From Candidatus Pantoea floridensis (GTDB lineage: Bacteria > Pseudomonadota > Gammaproteobacteria > Enterobacterales > Enterobacteriaceae), in NCBI RefSeq assembly GCF_900215435.1, contig NZ_OCMY01000001.1, positions 434,001-498,000 on the forward strand: DNA of 64,000 nt. Reading direction: 5' to 3'. Position 1 is the stretch's first letter. Each line of letters opens with the position of its first letter. Both the position numbers and the translations under genes were made by a program. A model generated the notes under the pieces. That model worked only from the letters and a program-made list of their open reading frames with translations, was not told the origin of the DNA and did not search any database. Shown one piece after another: positions 49,062-58,270 of the stretch.

Positions 49062-50507
49062 ATGTCAGCGCGTTATTTAATGGGAATTGATGTCGGTACC
49101 CAAAGTGCCAAAGTGGTGATCTTCCACACTCATGGCGACGTGATGTGCAGCGCGCAGCAGCCGCTTCGCACGCTGGAAATTCCACAGCCGAACCGTGCGG
49201 AGCATCCGGATGACGATCTCTGGACAGCGGTGCAGCAGGCGTGTCGCGCAGCCATGGCTCGCTTTCATCAGCTGGGCGGCCAGGACCATCAGCTGCTGGC
49301 CGCCGGATTATGCGTCATTCGTTGCTGTCGCGTATTAATGCGTGCCGATGGCGAACTGGCATGGCCGGTCATCAACTGGATGGATGCGCGTCTTAATCAG
49401 CCTTATCAGCATGCCGATGAATACGGTAGCGTGCGCTGGGTGACCACCACCTCAGGTTACATTACACACCGTTTAACCGGCCAGACGCAGGATACCAGCG
49501 CCAACTACATTGGCTGGTGGCCGATGGACGATCTCCGCCAGGATTGGGATGCCGGTAAAATGGCGGCGTGTAACCTGCAGCGCGCTCAGCTGTTCGACGT
49601 GGTGCGACCGGGCGAAATCCTGGGTGAGGTCACCTCGGCCGCCGCGCAGGCCAGTGGATTGCCCGCGGGGTTACCGATTATCGCCACCGCGCATGATAAA
49701 GCGGTAGAAGCTTTGGGTTCCGGGGCGTTGGCAGGCGATGAAGCGCTGATATCACTCGGCACCTACATTGGCGCAATGGTACATGGCGACGCAGAACCGC
49801 GCAGCAGCGATCGCTTCTGGCCCTTCCAGGCCGCGCTGCCGGGGCGGTTTCTTTATGAATGCATGGGCGTGCGGCGTGGCATGTGGACCGTCAGCTGGTT
49901 CCGCGATCAATTTGGTGCCGCTGCGGTACAGGATGCGCGCGATAAGGGCGTGGATATCGAAAGCCTGCTCAGTGCTGAGGCCAGCACGGTGCCGCCTGGC
50001 AGTGATGGCTTGATCACCCTGCACGACTGGGCCGCGCCAGCAGAAGCTCCCTGGCGCAAGGGCGCCATCATCGGTTTTGACGGACGCCACACGCGGGCGC
50101 ATCTGTTCCGTTCGCTGCTCGAAGGCATTGTACTGACGATGAAGAACCATGTGGATCCGATGATGCAAGCCCTTGATCGACCGTTAACGCAACTGGTGAT
50201 TTCAGGTGGTGGTGCTAACAGCGATCTGTTTATGCAGCTGTTTGCCGACATCTTTGGTGTCCCGGCACGGCGCAATGCCATGCGCAGCTCGGCGGCGATT
50301 GGCTGCGCCATCAATGCCGGTATGGCCGTTGGGGTTTGGCAGAATTATCAGGATGCCGTGGCGGCGCTGGTGAAACCTGGCGAGACCTTTACGCCAGATG
50401 CTCGCCATCATGCGCATTATCAACGGCTTAACCAGCAGGTTTATCAGCAGCTGCATGCGGTACTCGATCCGCTGCTTCAGCGCTTAAGCCCGCTGGCTAA
50501 CGTTTAG
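49062..50507 (+). CDS. ygcE: FGGY-family carbohydrate kinase YgcE
   Basis: 481-residue sugar or polyol kinase (492 in E. coli YgcE). The first ATP motif is GIDVGTQSAKVVIFHT at residue 8. A substrate-binding aspartate is likely in NWMDARLN. The C-terminal FGGY region has ISGGGANSDLFMQLFADIF with IGCAINAGMAVG. AAAGGAG precedes the ATG. It ends overlapping the convergent ygcP stop by 4 bp. With yqcE, ygcW and ygcU it suggests uptake, phosphorylation and oxidation of a polyol or sugar acid; the compound is not known. Confidence 0.9.
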   Translation: MSARYLMGIDVGTQSAKVVIFHTHGDVMCSAQQPLRTLEIPQPNRAEHPDDDLWTAVQQACRAAMARFHQLGGQDHQLLAAGLCVIRCCRVLMRADGELAWPVINWMDARLNQPYQHADEYGSVRWVTTTSGYITHRLTGQTQDTSANYIGWWPMDDLRQDWDAGKMAACNLQRAQLFDVVRPGEILGEVTSAAAQASGLPAGLPIIATAHDKAVEALGSGALAGDEALISLGTYIGAMVHGDAEPRSSDRFWPFQAALPGRFLYECMGVRRGMWTVSWFRDQFGAAAVQDARDKGVDIESLLSAEASTVPPGSDGLITLHDWAAPAEAPWRKGAIIGFDGRHTRAHLFRSLLEGIVLTMKNHVDPMMQALDRPLTQLVISGGGANSDLFMQLFADIFGVPARRNAMRSSAAIGCAINAGMAVGVWQNYQDAVAALVKPGETFTPDARHHAHYQRLNQQVYQQLHAVLDPLLQRLSPLANV

Positions 50508-51076
50508 CGCCGCTGCGCCAGCGGCCAAACGCTGGCGTTGGTGGTAGACACCGCCAGCGCCCCGGCCGCCAGCGCCAGCCGCGCATCTTCTTCATCACAC
50601 ACCAGACCGTCCGCAATAATTGGCTGGCTGATGCGTTCAGTGATCCAGCCCAGCACTTTAGGCATACAGCCAGGCAGGATCTCCACGATATCCGGCGACG
50701 ACTGCGCCACCTGTTTATCGATGTTATTGAACGAGATGGAATCCAGCACAAATAGGCGGTGAATAGCCCAAAAACCATGCTGACGCGCCGCTTTGAGCAT
50801 CGCCGGCTTCGTGCTGATGATGCCGTCCGCCTGGGTGACGATTTTCAAAAACTGGATGACCACTTCCTGACGCGAGCTGCCTTCCAGCAGATCGACATGA
50901 ACGAAAGCGATTTTCCCGGCCTGTTTGATCTGGCCGACGATGCGTCCAATGTTGCAAATATTGCCATAGAGCACCGAGACCACCTGGCAGGGTGAATCAA
51001 GCGCCAGTTGCAGGCTCTGAGCATCCTTTACCGCTGCCACCACTGGCGCGTTCTTTAACAAATCAATTAACTCCAC
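50504..51076 (-). CDS. ygcP: GlpP-family antiterminator YgcP
   Basis: 190-residue protein of the glycerol-3-phosphate responsive antiterminator family (Bacillus GlpP), homologous to E. coli YgcP. It has a TIM-barrel-like pattern: VVSVLYGNICNIGRIV, IAFVHVDLLEG, ADGIISTKPAMLKAARQHG, DIVEILPGCMPKVL and IIADGLVCDEEDARLALAAGALAVST. GlpP-type proteins bind a phosphorylated ligand and let RNA polymerase pass a leader terminator. The start is GTG at 51076. It lies 18 bp downstream of the LysR gene and next to the kinase whose leader carries a terminator. Confidence 0.88.
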   Translation of the reverse strand: MELIDLLKNAPVVAAVKDAQSLQLALDSPCQVVSVLYGNICNIGRIVGQIKQAGKIAFVHVDLLEGSSRQEVVIQFLKIVTQADGIISTKPAMLKAARQHGFWAIHRLFVLDSISFNNIDKQVAQSSPDIVEILPGCMPKVLGWITERISQPIIADGLVCDEEDARLALAAGALAVSTTNASVWPLAQRR

Positions 51077-51094
51077 TGCACACCACCCTTTCGT

Positions 51095-52012
51095 TTAAAG
51101 CGTAAGACTGGCCGCTGGCATCGCAGCGGTAAAACGCTGCATCTCCGCCAGCAACCAGTCGCGAAATACCGTGACGCGCGGCAGCGTTTGCTTGCCGCCC
51201 GGCACTTCCAGCCAGTAGCCATTGGCGCTGGAGAGCAAATGGGGCGATACCAGCCCCAGCACGCCACTGTTAAGTTCATTGCGCACCATCGCACGATCGA
51301 GCACCGCGTAACCGGCGCCGGTCACACAGGCATTGATCACCTGATCCTGCGTGCTAAAAGCCAGCCCGTTATCTTCCAGCGGCGGGGCTGCACCGCACGC
51401 CTGATACCAGCGCGACCAGTTATCCAGACGGCTGTCGCCATTCAGCACGTGCAGCTGCGGCATCAGGCTGATCTCTGGCCACAGGCCATCCAGCATCAAC
51501 AGCGGACTGCCCACCAGCACCAGCGTTTCATGGCACAGCCACTCACCGGTGGTGCCCGCCGCGTGCGCTTCCTCCTGCGATCCAAAGCGGATGGCGCAAT
51601 CGAAATCGCTGTATTTCTGGCGCGCCTCACTGATCAGCATAATTTGCAGCTGGCGATGCTGTTGCCGCAGCGTAACCAGGCGCGGGGCCAACCAGCGGGT
51701 GGCAAAAGTCGGCGCAACCTGCAGACGCAGATGCTGACGCGGATTGTGCTGCTGTACGTTGCGCACGCCCTCCTCCAGCAGATCCAAAGACTGGCGTACC
51801 ACCGGCAGCAGCTGGATCGCTTCTGGCGTAAGCAGCAAACCACTGTGGCTGCGCACGAACAGATCCTTACCTAGAAAGGTCTCCAGCTGCCGCATCTGCC
51901 GGCTGGCGGCACTTTGCGTCATGAACAACGCATCGGCAGATTTACTGAAACTCAACGTGCGGCAGGTCTCTTCAAACAGTCGCAACATACTGAGAGAAGG
52001 TAATTTTCTCAT
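51095..52012 (-). CDS. LysR-family transcriptional regulator (GcvA-like)
   Basis: 305-residue LysR regulator. The N-terminal winged helix shows SLSMLRLFEETCRTLSFSKS and ALFMTQSAASRQMRQLE. The effector domain begins near residue 88 (HLRLQVAPTFATRWLAPRL, typical of the GcvA/AmpR branch). The start at 52012 follows GGAGG; an in-frame ATG at 52039 is less likely. It is divergent from the MFS-fae operon (223-bp gap) and probably controls it. ygcP is close behind on the same strand and may be cotranscribed. Confidence 0.9.
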   Translation of the reverse strand: MRKLPSLSMLRLFEETCRTLSFSKSADALFMTQSAASRQMRQLETFLGKDLFVRSHSGLLLTPEAIQLLPVVRQSLDLLEEGVRNVQQHNPRQHLRLQVAPTFATRWLAPRLVTLRQQHRQLQIMLISEARQKYSDFDCAIRFGSQEEAHAAGTTGEWLCHETLVLVGSPLLMLDGLWPEISLMPQLHVLNGDSRLDNWSRWYQACGAAPPLEDNGLAFSTQDQVINACVTGAGYAVLDRAMVRNELNSGVLGLVSPHLLSSANGYWLEVPGGKQTLPRVTVFRDWLLAEMQRFTAAMPAASLTL

Positions 52013-52103
52013 CCCTGCCTCCGGCAGACATGGCAGCAAAACAGAGCGCCAATCTAATCACAGCCCTTACTAACACGGAGAACCGACATGCAATTTTATG
52101 AGT

Positions 52104-52121
52104 GCAATCACAGGAAATTGC
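52104..52121. promoter_or_regulatory. possible LysR operator
   Basis: GCAAT-CACAGGAA-ATTGC is an inverted repeat with 5-bp arms midway between the LysR gene and the MFS gene. LysR proteins usually bind such interrupted dyads in the divergent gap. It is a weak, purely visual call. Confidence 0.35.
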
Positions 52122-52235
52122 GGAATAGGGGTATGACTTTTTCGCACTGGCCTGCCCCTTAAGCAAGTGTCACAGTAATTTCTCATCCAGATAACAATAA
52201 AATAACAACCATCTCTCCCCGAAGGAGGAAGGAAC

Positions 52236-53600
52236 ATGACGCAAACGACTCTGATGGATGATGTACCCTTAAATCGCTTTCACCTGAAAATCACCGGGCT
52301 GACGTTTGGCGCCCATCTTACTGATGGCTACATTCTCGGTTCGGTTGGCTTCGCGCTGACGCAAATGACGCCGCAGATGGCCCTGACCCCGTTCTGGCAA
52401 GGCATGATCGGCAGTTCAGCGCTGCTAGGCCTGTTTCTCGGCAGCCTGATTTTGGGCTGGATCGCCGATACCGTCGGTCGCCAGAAGATCTTCTGCTTTA
52501 GCTTTATCCTTATTACGCTGGCATCCGGTATGCAGTTTTTCGTCGAGTCTGCAGAACAGCTTTTCCTGTTACGCATGCTGATCGGCTTTGGGCTCGGCGG
52601 AGACTTCGCCGTGGGCCACACCATTCTGGCTGAATTTGCACCACGCAAACATCGCGGCGTGCTGCTTGGCGCGTTTAGCGTGCTGTGGACTGTCGGCTAC
52701 GTGGCGGCAAGTTTTGTCGGCCATCTGGCGCTGCAAACCGACGCAGAAGGTTGGCGCTGGCTGCTGGCATCGTCGGCGCTGCCCGCCTTTGCCATTTTGC
52801 TGCTGCGTATTGGTACGCCAGAATCACCGCGCTGGCTGCTGCGGCGCGGCCGTCGAGACGAAGCAGTGAAAATTGTGCATCGCCTTTTCGGCCCAAACGT
52901 CACGCTCCAGGAGGAGCGCCAACAGACCCAGGATGGCAGCCTGAGCGCCCTGTTCCGTCCGCGCTATCGCCGCCGCACCGCATTTAACTGCCTGTTTTTT
53001 GTTTGCCTGGTGATCCCCTATTTCGCCATCTACACCTTTCTGCCGGCCATTTTGCGCCAGATGGGACTGGATCAGGGCTTCGCAACCGATCTGCTGCTGA
53101 GCGGCCTGCTGCTGGTTGGTGCCGTGCTTGGCATTGTGCTGACCGCGCTCTGTTCTCGCCGCGGTTTCCTGATTGGCTCATTTGTGTTTCTCGCGGCTTG
53201 TCTGCTGCTTCTGAGCCTGCTGCATAACAGCGCGGGCATCTGGCTGATTGTGCTGTTTGCCGCTTTCACGCTGGTGATGTCGGCGGTAAGCAATCTGGTT
53301 GGCGTCTTCCCGGCTGAGAGCTTCCCCACCGATGTTCGCTCCCGTGGCGTAGGCTTCGCCACGTCAATGAGTCGACTCGGCTCGGCCGTGGGTACGCTGC
53401 TGCTGCCACTTGCCATCGTCAATTATGGCATTGCCGGCACCATGGCGCTGCTGGCCGCCATTCTGGTTCTGGGTGCGCTGGTTTCCATTGCCTGGGCGCC
53501 GGAAACCAAAGGGTTGACGCTCACCGATGCATCGCAGGAAACCCCAGCGGCTGAGCCTACGCTCAATCCACCCCCTTCAACTTCAACGCAACATCTGTAA
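52236..53600 (+). CDS. MFS transporter (sugar porter / AAHS-like)
   Basis: 454-residue major facilitator with 12 helices and a polar tail after about 430. The helix 2-3 loop is GWIADTVGRQK. The mid-protein sequence SPRWLLRRGRRDEAVKI is the PESPRWL-type motif after helix 6 found in sugar and aromatic-acid porters. The end of the second half holds FPTDVRSRGVGFATSMSRLGS. The first helix contains GAHLTDGY with an acidic residue, as in proton symporters. GAAGGAGGAAGG precedes the ATG. It is the first gene of the fae operon. Substrate unknown. Confidence 0.88.
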   Translation: MTQTTLMDDVPLNRFHLKITGLTFGAHLTDGYILGSVGFALTQMTPQMALTPFWQGMIGSSALLGLFLGSLILGWIADTVGRQKIFCFSFILITLASGMQFFVESAEQLFLLRMLIGFGLGGDFAVGHTILAEFAPRKHRGVLLGAFSVLWTVGYVAASFVGHLALQTDAEGWRWLLASSALPAFAILLLRIGTPESPRWLLRRGRRDEAVKIVHRLFGPNVTLQEERQQTQDGSLSALFRPRYRRRTAFNCLFFVCLVIPYFAIYTFLPAILRQMGLDQGFATDLLLSGLLLVGAVLGIVLTALCSRRGFLIGSFVFLAACLLLLSLLHNSAGIWLIVLFAAFTLVMSAVSNLVGVFPAESFPTDVRSRGVGFATSMSRLGSAVGTLLLPLAIVNYGIAGTMALLAAILVLGALVSIAWAPETKGLTLTDASQETPAAEPTLNPPPSTSTQHL

Positions 53601-53612
53601 CGAGAGGCAATG

Positions 53613-54113
53613 ATGGAAATGTATATCGGTGAAGGCTTCGCAGGCGACGGCGTAAATGCCTCACACATCAATATCATGATTGGACCGCGCAATGGCGTGG
53701 TGGGCCAGGCGTTCGCCACGAGTCTGGCCACGCCATCGCAGGGACATTGTCCGTTTATGGTGGTGATCAAACCCAACGTCCCCGCGAAACCCATGACGCT
53801 GTATGTCAACAAAGCGGCCATCGACAGTGATTTACACGGCAACGCCACGTGGGGCGCATCGCAAGCGGCAATTGCGAAAGCGGTTACCGAAGCTCAGCTG
53901 CAGGGCACGCTGCCGCCGGAAGCCGAAGATGAGTGGTGCATCGTTACCGCCAACTGGGTCAATCCCGGCTGTAGCGATCTGGATGAAGTGTTCGCCAATA
54001 ATTATCGCGCCTGCACGGTGGCGATTGCGGCGGCGATGGAGAAACTGCCGGGGCGTCAGCAGCTGATCCGCGCGTTGCCCGAGCTGGGCAATCCATTCTA
54101 TTCCCCGAAGTGA
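53613..54113 (+). CDS. fae: formaldehyde-activating enzyme (Fae) homologue
   Basis: 166-residue protein fitting the Fae family over its whole length: MYIGEGFAGDGVNASHINIM, IGPRNGVVGQAFATSLATPS, KPNVPAKPMTLYVNKAA, WGASQAAIAKAVTEAQ, ANWVNPGC and ANNYRACTVAIAAAM. Fae joins formaldehyde to tetrahydromethanopterin in methylotrophs. His18 here (SHINIMIG) aligns with the proposed catalytic histidine. No methanopterin gene is in the window, and enterobacteria are not known to make that cofactor, so the real substrate is open. The start at 53613 follows GAGAGG; 53610 and 53619 are possible. It lies 12 bp after the MFS gene. Confidence 0.85.
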   Translation: MEMYIGEGFAGDGVNASHINIMIGPRNGVVGQAFATSLATPSQGHCPFMVVIKPNVPAKPMTLYVNKAAIDSDLHGNATWGASQAAIAKAVTEAQLQGTLPPEAEDEWCIVTANWVNPGCSDLDEVFANNYRACTVAIAAAMEKLPGRQQLIRALPELGNPFYSPK

Positions 54114-54127
54114 CAGGAGTTGCAACC

Positions 54128-55189
54128 ATGGAATATATCAAACTGGGCCACAGCGGTTTACAGGTATCACGCCTCTGCCTCGGTACCATGAACATGGGCA
54201 GTAAAAACTGGAAACCGTGGATTTTCGACGAAGCGCAAAGCGAGCCTATTATTCGCCACGCGCTGGAAAAGGGCATCAACTTTATCGATCTGGCGGACTT
54301 CTACTCCAGCGGTGCGGGTGAAGAAGTGGTAGGCCGCGTACTTAAACGCCTCGCCCAGCGCGATGAGCTGGTGCTGACCACCAAAGTCGGGTATCCGCTG
54401 GGCGGTGGTCAGAATAATCAGGGCCATTCACGTAAGCACATTCTCGATAGCATCGACGGCAGCCTGCGCCGCCTCGGCACCGATTATGTCGACATCTACA
54501 TGCTGCATTATTTCGACGTGAATACCCCGATTGAAGAGACCTGGGAGGCGATGAACAGCATCGTGCGCAGTGGTAAAGCGCGTTATGTGGGTGTCTCCAC
54601 CATGTATTGCTGGCAACTGGCGAAGATTCTGTGGTGCTGCGAGCGTAACGGCTTCGTCAAGCCAATCAATATGCAGCTACAGCTTAACTGCGCCTACCGT
54701 GAAGAAGAGCGCGAGATGATGCCCTTCTGTCGCGATCAGGGACTGGGCGTGTCGGTGTTCAGCCCGCTGGCGCGCGGCTTACTCAGCGGCGATGTGCAAT
54801 CCGTGCGTAATCAAACCGACTTCTTCACTCGCGAAATGTACGCCGACGAAACCTCGTTGCAGATTGCAGAATCCGTGGCTCGCGTGGCCGCCGCGCGCGG
54901 TATGTCGAGTGCGCAGGTTGCGCAAGCGTGGGTGCTGTCTCATCCCGGCGTTGATGCGATGCTGGTGGGAGCCGATAGCGTCGCCCAACTCGATAGCGCC
55001 ATTGCGGCGTTACATACCCCGCTGGATAGCGAGGAGCGTTTTGAACTGGAACGCAATTATACGCCTTGCGATCTCATCAACGATTACACCGCAGGAAAAC
55101 GCATCGCGCGCCATAGCCGCGCAGCACGCACCCTGTTTGCCAATCCCGATCTGCAAGGAGTTTCGCATGACAACATCACTGCTGCGTAG
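54128..55189 (+). CDS. aldo/keto reductase
   Basis: 353-residue NADPH-type reductase of the YajO/voltage-gated potassium channel beta-like class. The catalytic tetrad is visible as Asp54 and Tyr59 (IDLADFY), Lys86 (TTKVGYP) and His127 (MLHYFD). The C-terminal cofactor region shows FSPLARGLLSG and VAQAWVLSHPGVDAMLVGA. CAGGAG lies before the ATG. The C-terminal 30 residues (RHSRAARTLF and following) extend past the barrel. It overlaps the aldehyde dehydrogenase start by 23 bp. Confidence 0.92.
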   Translation: MEYIKLGHSGLQVSRLCLGTMNMGSKNWKPWIFDEAQSEPIIRHALEKGINFIDLADFYSSGAGEEVVGRVLKRLAQRDELVLTTKVGYPLGGGQNNQGHSRKHILDSIDGSLRRLGTDYVDIYMLHYFDVNTPIEETWEAMNSIVRSGKARYVGVSTMYCWQLAKILWCCERNGFVKPINMQLQLNCAYREEEREMMPFCRDQGLGVSVFSPLARGLLSGDVQSVRNQTDFFTREMYADETSLQIAESVARVAAARGMSSAQVAQAWVLSHPGVDAMLVGADSVAQLDSAIAALHTPLDSEERFELERNYTPCDLINDYTAGKRIARHSRAARTLFANPDLQGVSHDNITAA

Positions 55190-56606
55190 CGGCTGGTATT
55201 GCAATGGACAATGGCTGGAGAGCGATCGTACTTACGAAGTGACCAACCCCGCCGATGACACCCGGGTGGCGCAGGTCGCCTGCGTGGGTGCAGCAGAGAC
55301 CACGCGCGCCATTGAGGCTGCCGCCGCCGCCCTGCCCGCCTGGCGGGCGCAGACGGCCAAAGCACGCGCCGCTATTTTGCAGCGCTGGTATCAGCTGATC
55401 GTCGAAAACCAGGAAGCGCTGGCCCAATTAGTGGTGCAGGAACAGGGCAAAGTGCTGGCAGAAGCGCGTGGCGAAGTGCTGTATGCCGCCAGTTTTATTG
55501 AGTGGTTTGCCGAAGAAGGCAAACGGGCCAACGGCAAAACGATTCCCACCACCAAACCGGGCAACCTGATCCTGACGCTGAAACAACCGGTGGGCGTTGT
55601 CGCCGCGATTACGCCGTGGAATTTCCCGCTGGCGATGCTCACGCGCAAACTCGGTCCAGCACTGGCTGCTGGCTGTACCGCCGTTGTAAAACCGGCCAAC
55701 GAAACGCCGCTTTCGGCATTTGCTCTGCTGGTACTGGCAGAACAGGCTGGCGTGCCGCCGGGCGTGTTGAATGCAGTCAGCGGCGAAACCGTGGAGATTG
55801 GTCATACGCTAACCCATAGCGATGTGGTGCGTAAGATATCGTTCACCGGCTCGACAGCGGTGGGCAAGTTACTGATGCGTGATGCGGCGAGTTCGGTGAA
55901 AAAACTCTCGCTCGAGCTCGGTGGCAACGCGCCCTTTATTGTGTTTGATGATGCCGACCTTGATGCTGCAGTGGAGAGCGCAATGGCGGCGAAATTCCGC
56001 AACAGCGGCCAAACCTGTATCTGCGTGAATCGCTTTTACCTGCAGGATGGGATCTACGATCGCTTCGTCACCCGGCTGGCTGATGCGGCGAGTGCGTTGA
56101 AGGTCGCGCCCGGCCTGACACCCAACGCGCAGCAGGGACCGCTTATCCATCATCGTGCTGTCGAGAAGGTTGAAGCACATGTGCAGGATGCATTACAGCA
56201 GGGAGCGCGTCTGGTTTGCGGTGGAGAACGCCATGCGCTGGGTGGCAATTTTTACCAGCCAACGGTGCTAGCCGATGCGAATGAAAATATGCGTTTGGCA
56301 CAGGAAGAGACCTTTGGTCCGGTGGCCGCGTGTTTCCGTTTCAGCACGGAGGAGGAAGTCATTAAGCGCGCGAATAACACACCTTATGGGTTGGCCGCTT
56401 ATCTATTTACCCGCGATCTGGCGCGTGCGCTGCGCGTTACACCGCAGCTGGAGAGCGGAATGGTCGGGGTGAATGAAGGCATGATATCCACCGAAGTGGC
56501 ACCGTTTGGCGGCGTGAAAGCCTCGGGGCTGGGACGCGAAGGTGCGGACGTTGGGCTGGAGGAGTATCTTGAGACCCAGTATGTGAATATTGGGCAAATC
56601 GGTTAA
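55167..56606 (+). CDS. NAD(P)-dependent aldehyde dehydrogenase (succinate-semialdehyde type)
   Basis: 479-residue ALDH similar to GabD (482). The catalytic base Glu is in [12 protein letters not shown], the nucleophile Cys in [12 protein letters not shown] (near 285), and the cofactor site in PWNFPLAM and FTGSTAVGK. The ATG at 55167 is inside the end of the reductase gene, after AAGGAG. An upstream in-frame extension to 54792 runs through the reductase and is rejected. It probably oxidises an aldehyde made in the same pathway; succinate semialdehyde is only the nearest family guess. Confidence 0.92.
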   Translation: MTTSLLRSGWYCNGQWLESDRTYEVTNPADDTRVAQVACVGAAETTRAIEAAAAALPAWRAQTAKARAAILQRWYQLIVENQEALAQLVVQEQGKVLAEARGEVLYAASFIEWFAEEGKRANGKTIPTTKPGNLILTLKQPVGVVAAITPWNFPLAMLTRKLGPALAAGCTAVVKPANETPLSAFALLVLAEQAGVPPGVLNAVSGETVEIGHTLTHSDVVRKISFTGSTAVGKLLMRDAASSVKKLSLELGGNAPFIVFDDADLDAAVESAMAAKFRNSGQTCICVNRFYLQDGIYDRFVTRLADAASALKVAPGLTPNAQQGPLIHHRAVEKVEAHVQDALQQGARLVCGGERHALGGNFYQPTVLADANENMRLAQEETFGPVAACFRFSTEEEVIKRANNTPYGLAAYLFTRDLARALRVTPQLESGMVGVNEGMISTEVAPFGGVKASGLGREGADVGLEEYLETQYVNIGQIG

Positions 56607-56639
56607 CGCGTTTATCGGGTTAAGAGGCGATAATTCAAT

Positions 56640-56669
56640 AGCCAGGTGCGCATCTCTGCGCACCTGGCT
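56640..56669. repeat. perfect hairpin between the aldehyde dehydrogenase gene and ybiT
   Basis: AGCCAGGTGCGCA (56640-56652), loop TCTC, TGCGCACCTGGCT (56657-56669): 13 perfect pairs. The core GGTGCGCATCTCTGCGCACC (56645-56664) belongs to the 20-bp family. It lies between convergent genes and has no T-run of note. Confidence 0.8.
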
Positions 56670-56677
56670 CTTACGGT

Positions 56678-58270
56678 TTACACAATACCCTGACTGCGCA
56701 GGTAATCTTCATAGTTGCCGGTGAAGTCGACAATACGATCACCTTTCATCTCCATTACGCGCGTAGCCAGCGAGCTGACAAACTCACGGTCATGTGAGAC
56801 GAAGACCAACGTACCTTCATACATCTCAAGCGCCATGTTGAGCGACTCAATCGATTCCATATCAAGGTGGTTAGTCGGTTCATCCATAATCAGGATGTTC
56901 GGCTTCTGCATCATCAGCTTGCCAAACAGCATGCGGCCCTTCTCACCACCTGACAGCACCTTAGCGGGCTTGTTGATCTCATCATGCCCAAACAGCAGAC
57001 GCCCCAGAATGCTGCGCACCGCCTGCTCGTCATCGCCTTCCTGCTTCCACTGGCTCATCCAGTCGAACACCGTCAGATCATTGGCAAAATCTTCCGCATG
57101 ATCCTGTGCGTAATAACCAATACGCGCATTCTCAGACCATTTCACCGTGCCGTTATCGGGTGCCAGTTCACCCACCAGCGTTTTTAACAGCGTGGTTTTA
57201 CCAATACCGTTGGCACCCAAAATCGCCAATTTTTCGCCGACTTCTAGCATCAGGTTAAGTTTATTAAACAGCGGGCCGTTATCAAAACCTTTGGTCAGCG
57301 CTTCGACTTCCAGCGCATTACGGAACAGCTTTTTATCCTGATCAAATCGGATAAACGGGTTTTGACGGCTGGATGCTTTTACCTCTTCCAGTTTAATTTT
57401 ATCAATCTGCTTGGCACGCGAAGTCGCCTGACGCGATTTAGAGGCGTTGGCGCTGAAGCGGCTCACAAACGATTGCAGATCGGCAATTTGCGCTTTCTTC
57501 TTCGCGTTATCTGATAATAAACGTTCACGCGATTGGGTCGCCGCGGTCATATATTCGTCATAATTACCCGGATAAACGCGCAGCTCACCGTAATCCAGAT
57601 CGGCCATATGCGTACAAACCATATTCAGGAAATGGCGGTCATGCGAAATGATGATCATGGTGCTGTTACGTTCGTTGAGCACTTGCTCCAACCAACGAAT
57701 GGTATCTATATCCAGGTTGTTGGTCGGTTCATCGAGCAACAAAATATCTGGATTGGCGAATAATGCCTGTGCTAACAGCACACGCAATTTCCAGCCTGGC
57801 GCAATTTCACTCATTGGGCCGTAATGCTGCTCCACCGGAATGCCCACGCCCAGTAATAATTCGCCGGCACGTGATTCAGAACTGTAACCATCCATCTCGC
57901 CGTATTCGACTTCCAGGTCGGCCACTTTATAGCCTTCCTCTTCGCTCATTTCTGGCAAGGCATATATACGATCGCGTTCTTGCTTCACTGCCCACAATTC
58001 ATTGTGGCCCATGATAACGGTATCCAGCACACTATATTGCTCAAAGGCAAATTGGTCCTGGCGTAACTTACCGATACGCTCATTCGGATCGAGGGAAACA
58101 TTTCCACCCGTCGGCACCAGGTCGCCGCCCAGTATTTTCATAAAGGTAGATTTACCGCTGCCGTTCGCACCGATTAAACCGTAACGATTACCGCCGCCAA
58201 ATTTAACGGAGATATTTTCGAACAGCGGCTTACTGCCGAACTGCATGGTGATATTGCTGGAAACTAACAC
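56678..58270 (-). CDS. ybiT: ABC-F family ATPase YbiT
   Basis: 530-residue soluble ATPase with two nucleotide-binding cassettes, the same length as E. coli YbiT. Walker A motifs are GANGSGKST and GANGIGKTT. Signatures are in the [16 protein letters not shown] region (diverged) and [16 protein letters not shown]. Walker B is [15 protein letters not shown] and [14 protein letters not shown]. The linker contains [13 protein letters not shown] basic helices (P-site tRNA motif of ABC-F proteins). ABC-F proteins act on stalled ribosomes; the exact role of YbiT is not settled. Confidence 0.96.
   Translation of the reverse strand: MLVSSNITMQFGSKPLFENISVKFGGGNRYGLIGANGSGKSTFMKILGGDLVPTGGNVSLDPNERIGKLRQDQFAFEQYSVLDTVIMGHNELWAVKQERDRIYALPEMSEEEGYKVADLEVEYGEMDGYSSESRAGELLLGVGIPVEQHYGPMSEIAPGWKLRVLLAQALFANPDILLLDEPTNNLDIDTIRWLEQVLNERNSTMIIISHDRHFLNMVCTHMADLDYGELRVYPGNYDEYMTAATQSRERLLSDNAKKKAQIADLQSFVSRFSANASKSRQATSRAKQIDKIKLEEVKASSRQNPFIRFDQDKKLFRNALEVEALTKGFDNGPLFNKLNLMLEVGEKLAILGANGIGKTTLLKTLVGELAPDNGTVKWSENARIGYYAQDHAEDFANDLTVFDWMSQWKQEGDDEQAVRSILGRLLFGHDEINKPAKVLSGGEKGRMLFGKLMMQKPNILIMDEPTNHLDMESIESLNMALEMYEGTLVFVSHDREFVSSLATRVMEMKGDRIVDFTGNYEDYLRSQGIV

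Noticed and set aside
54792..55166. N-terminal extension of the aldehyde dehydrogenase reading frame
   Set aside because: The 125 extra codons lie inside the aldo/keto reductase gene, are unlike any ALDH, and the ATG at 55167 has a good ribosome site.
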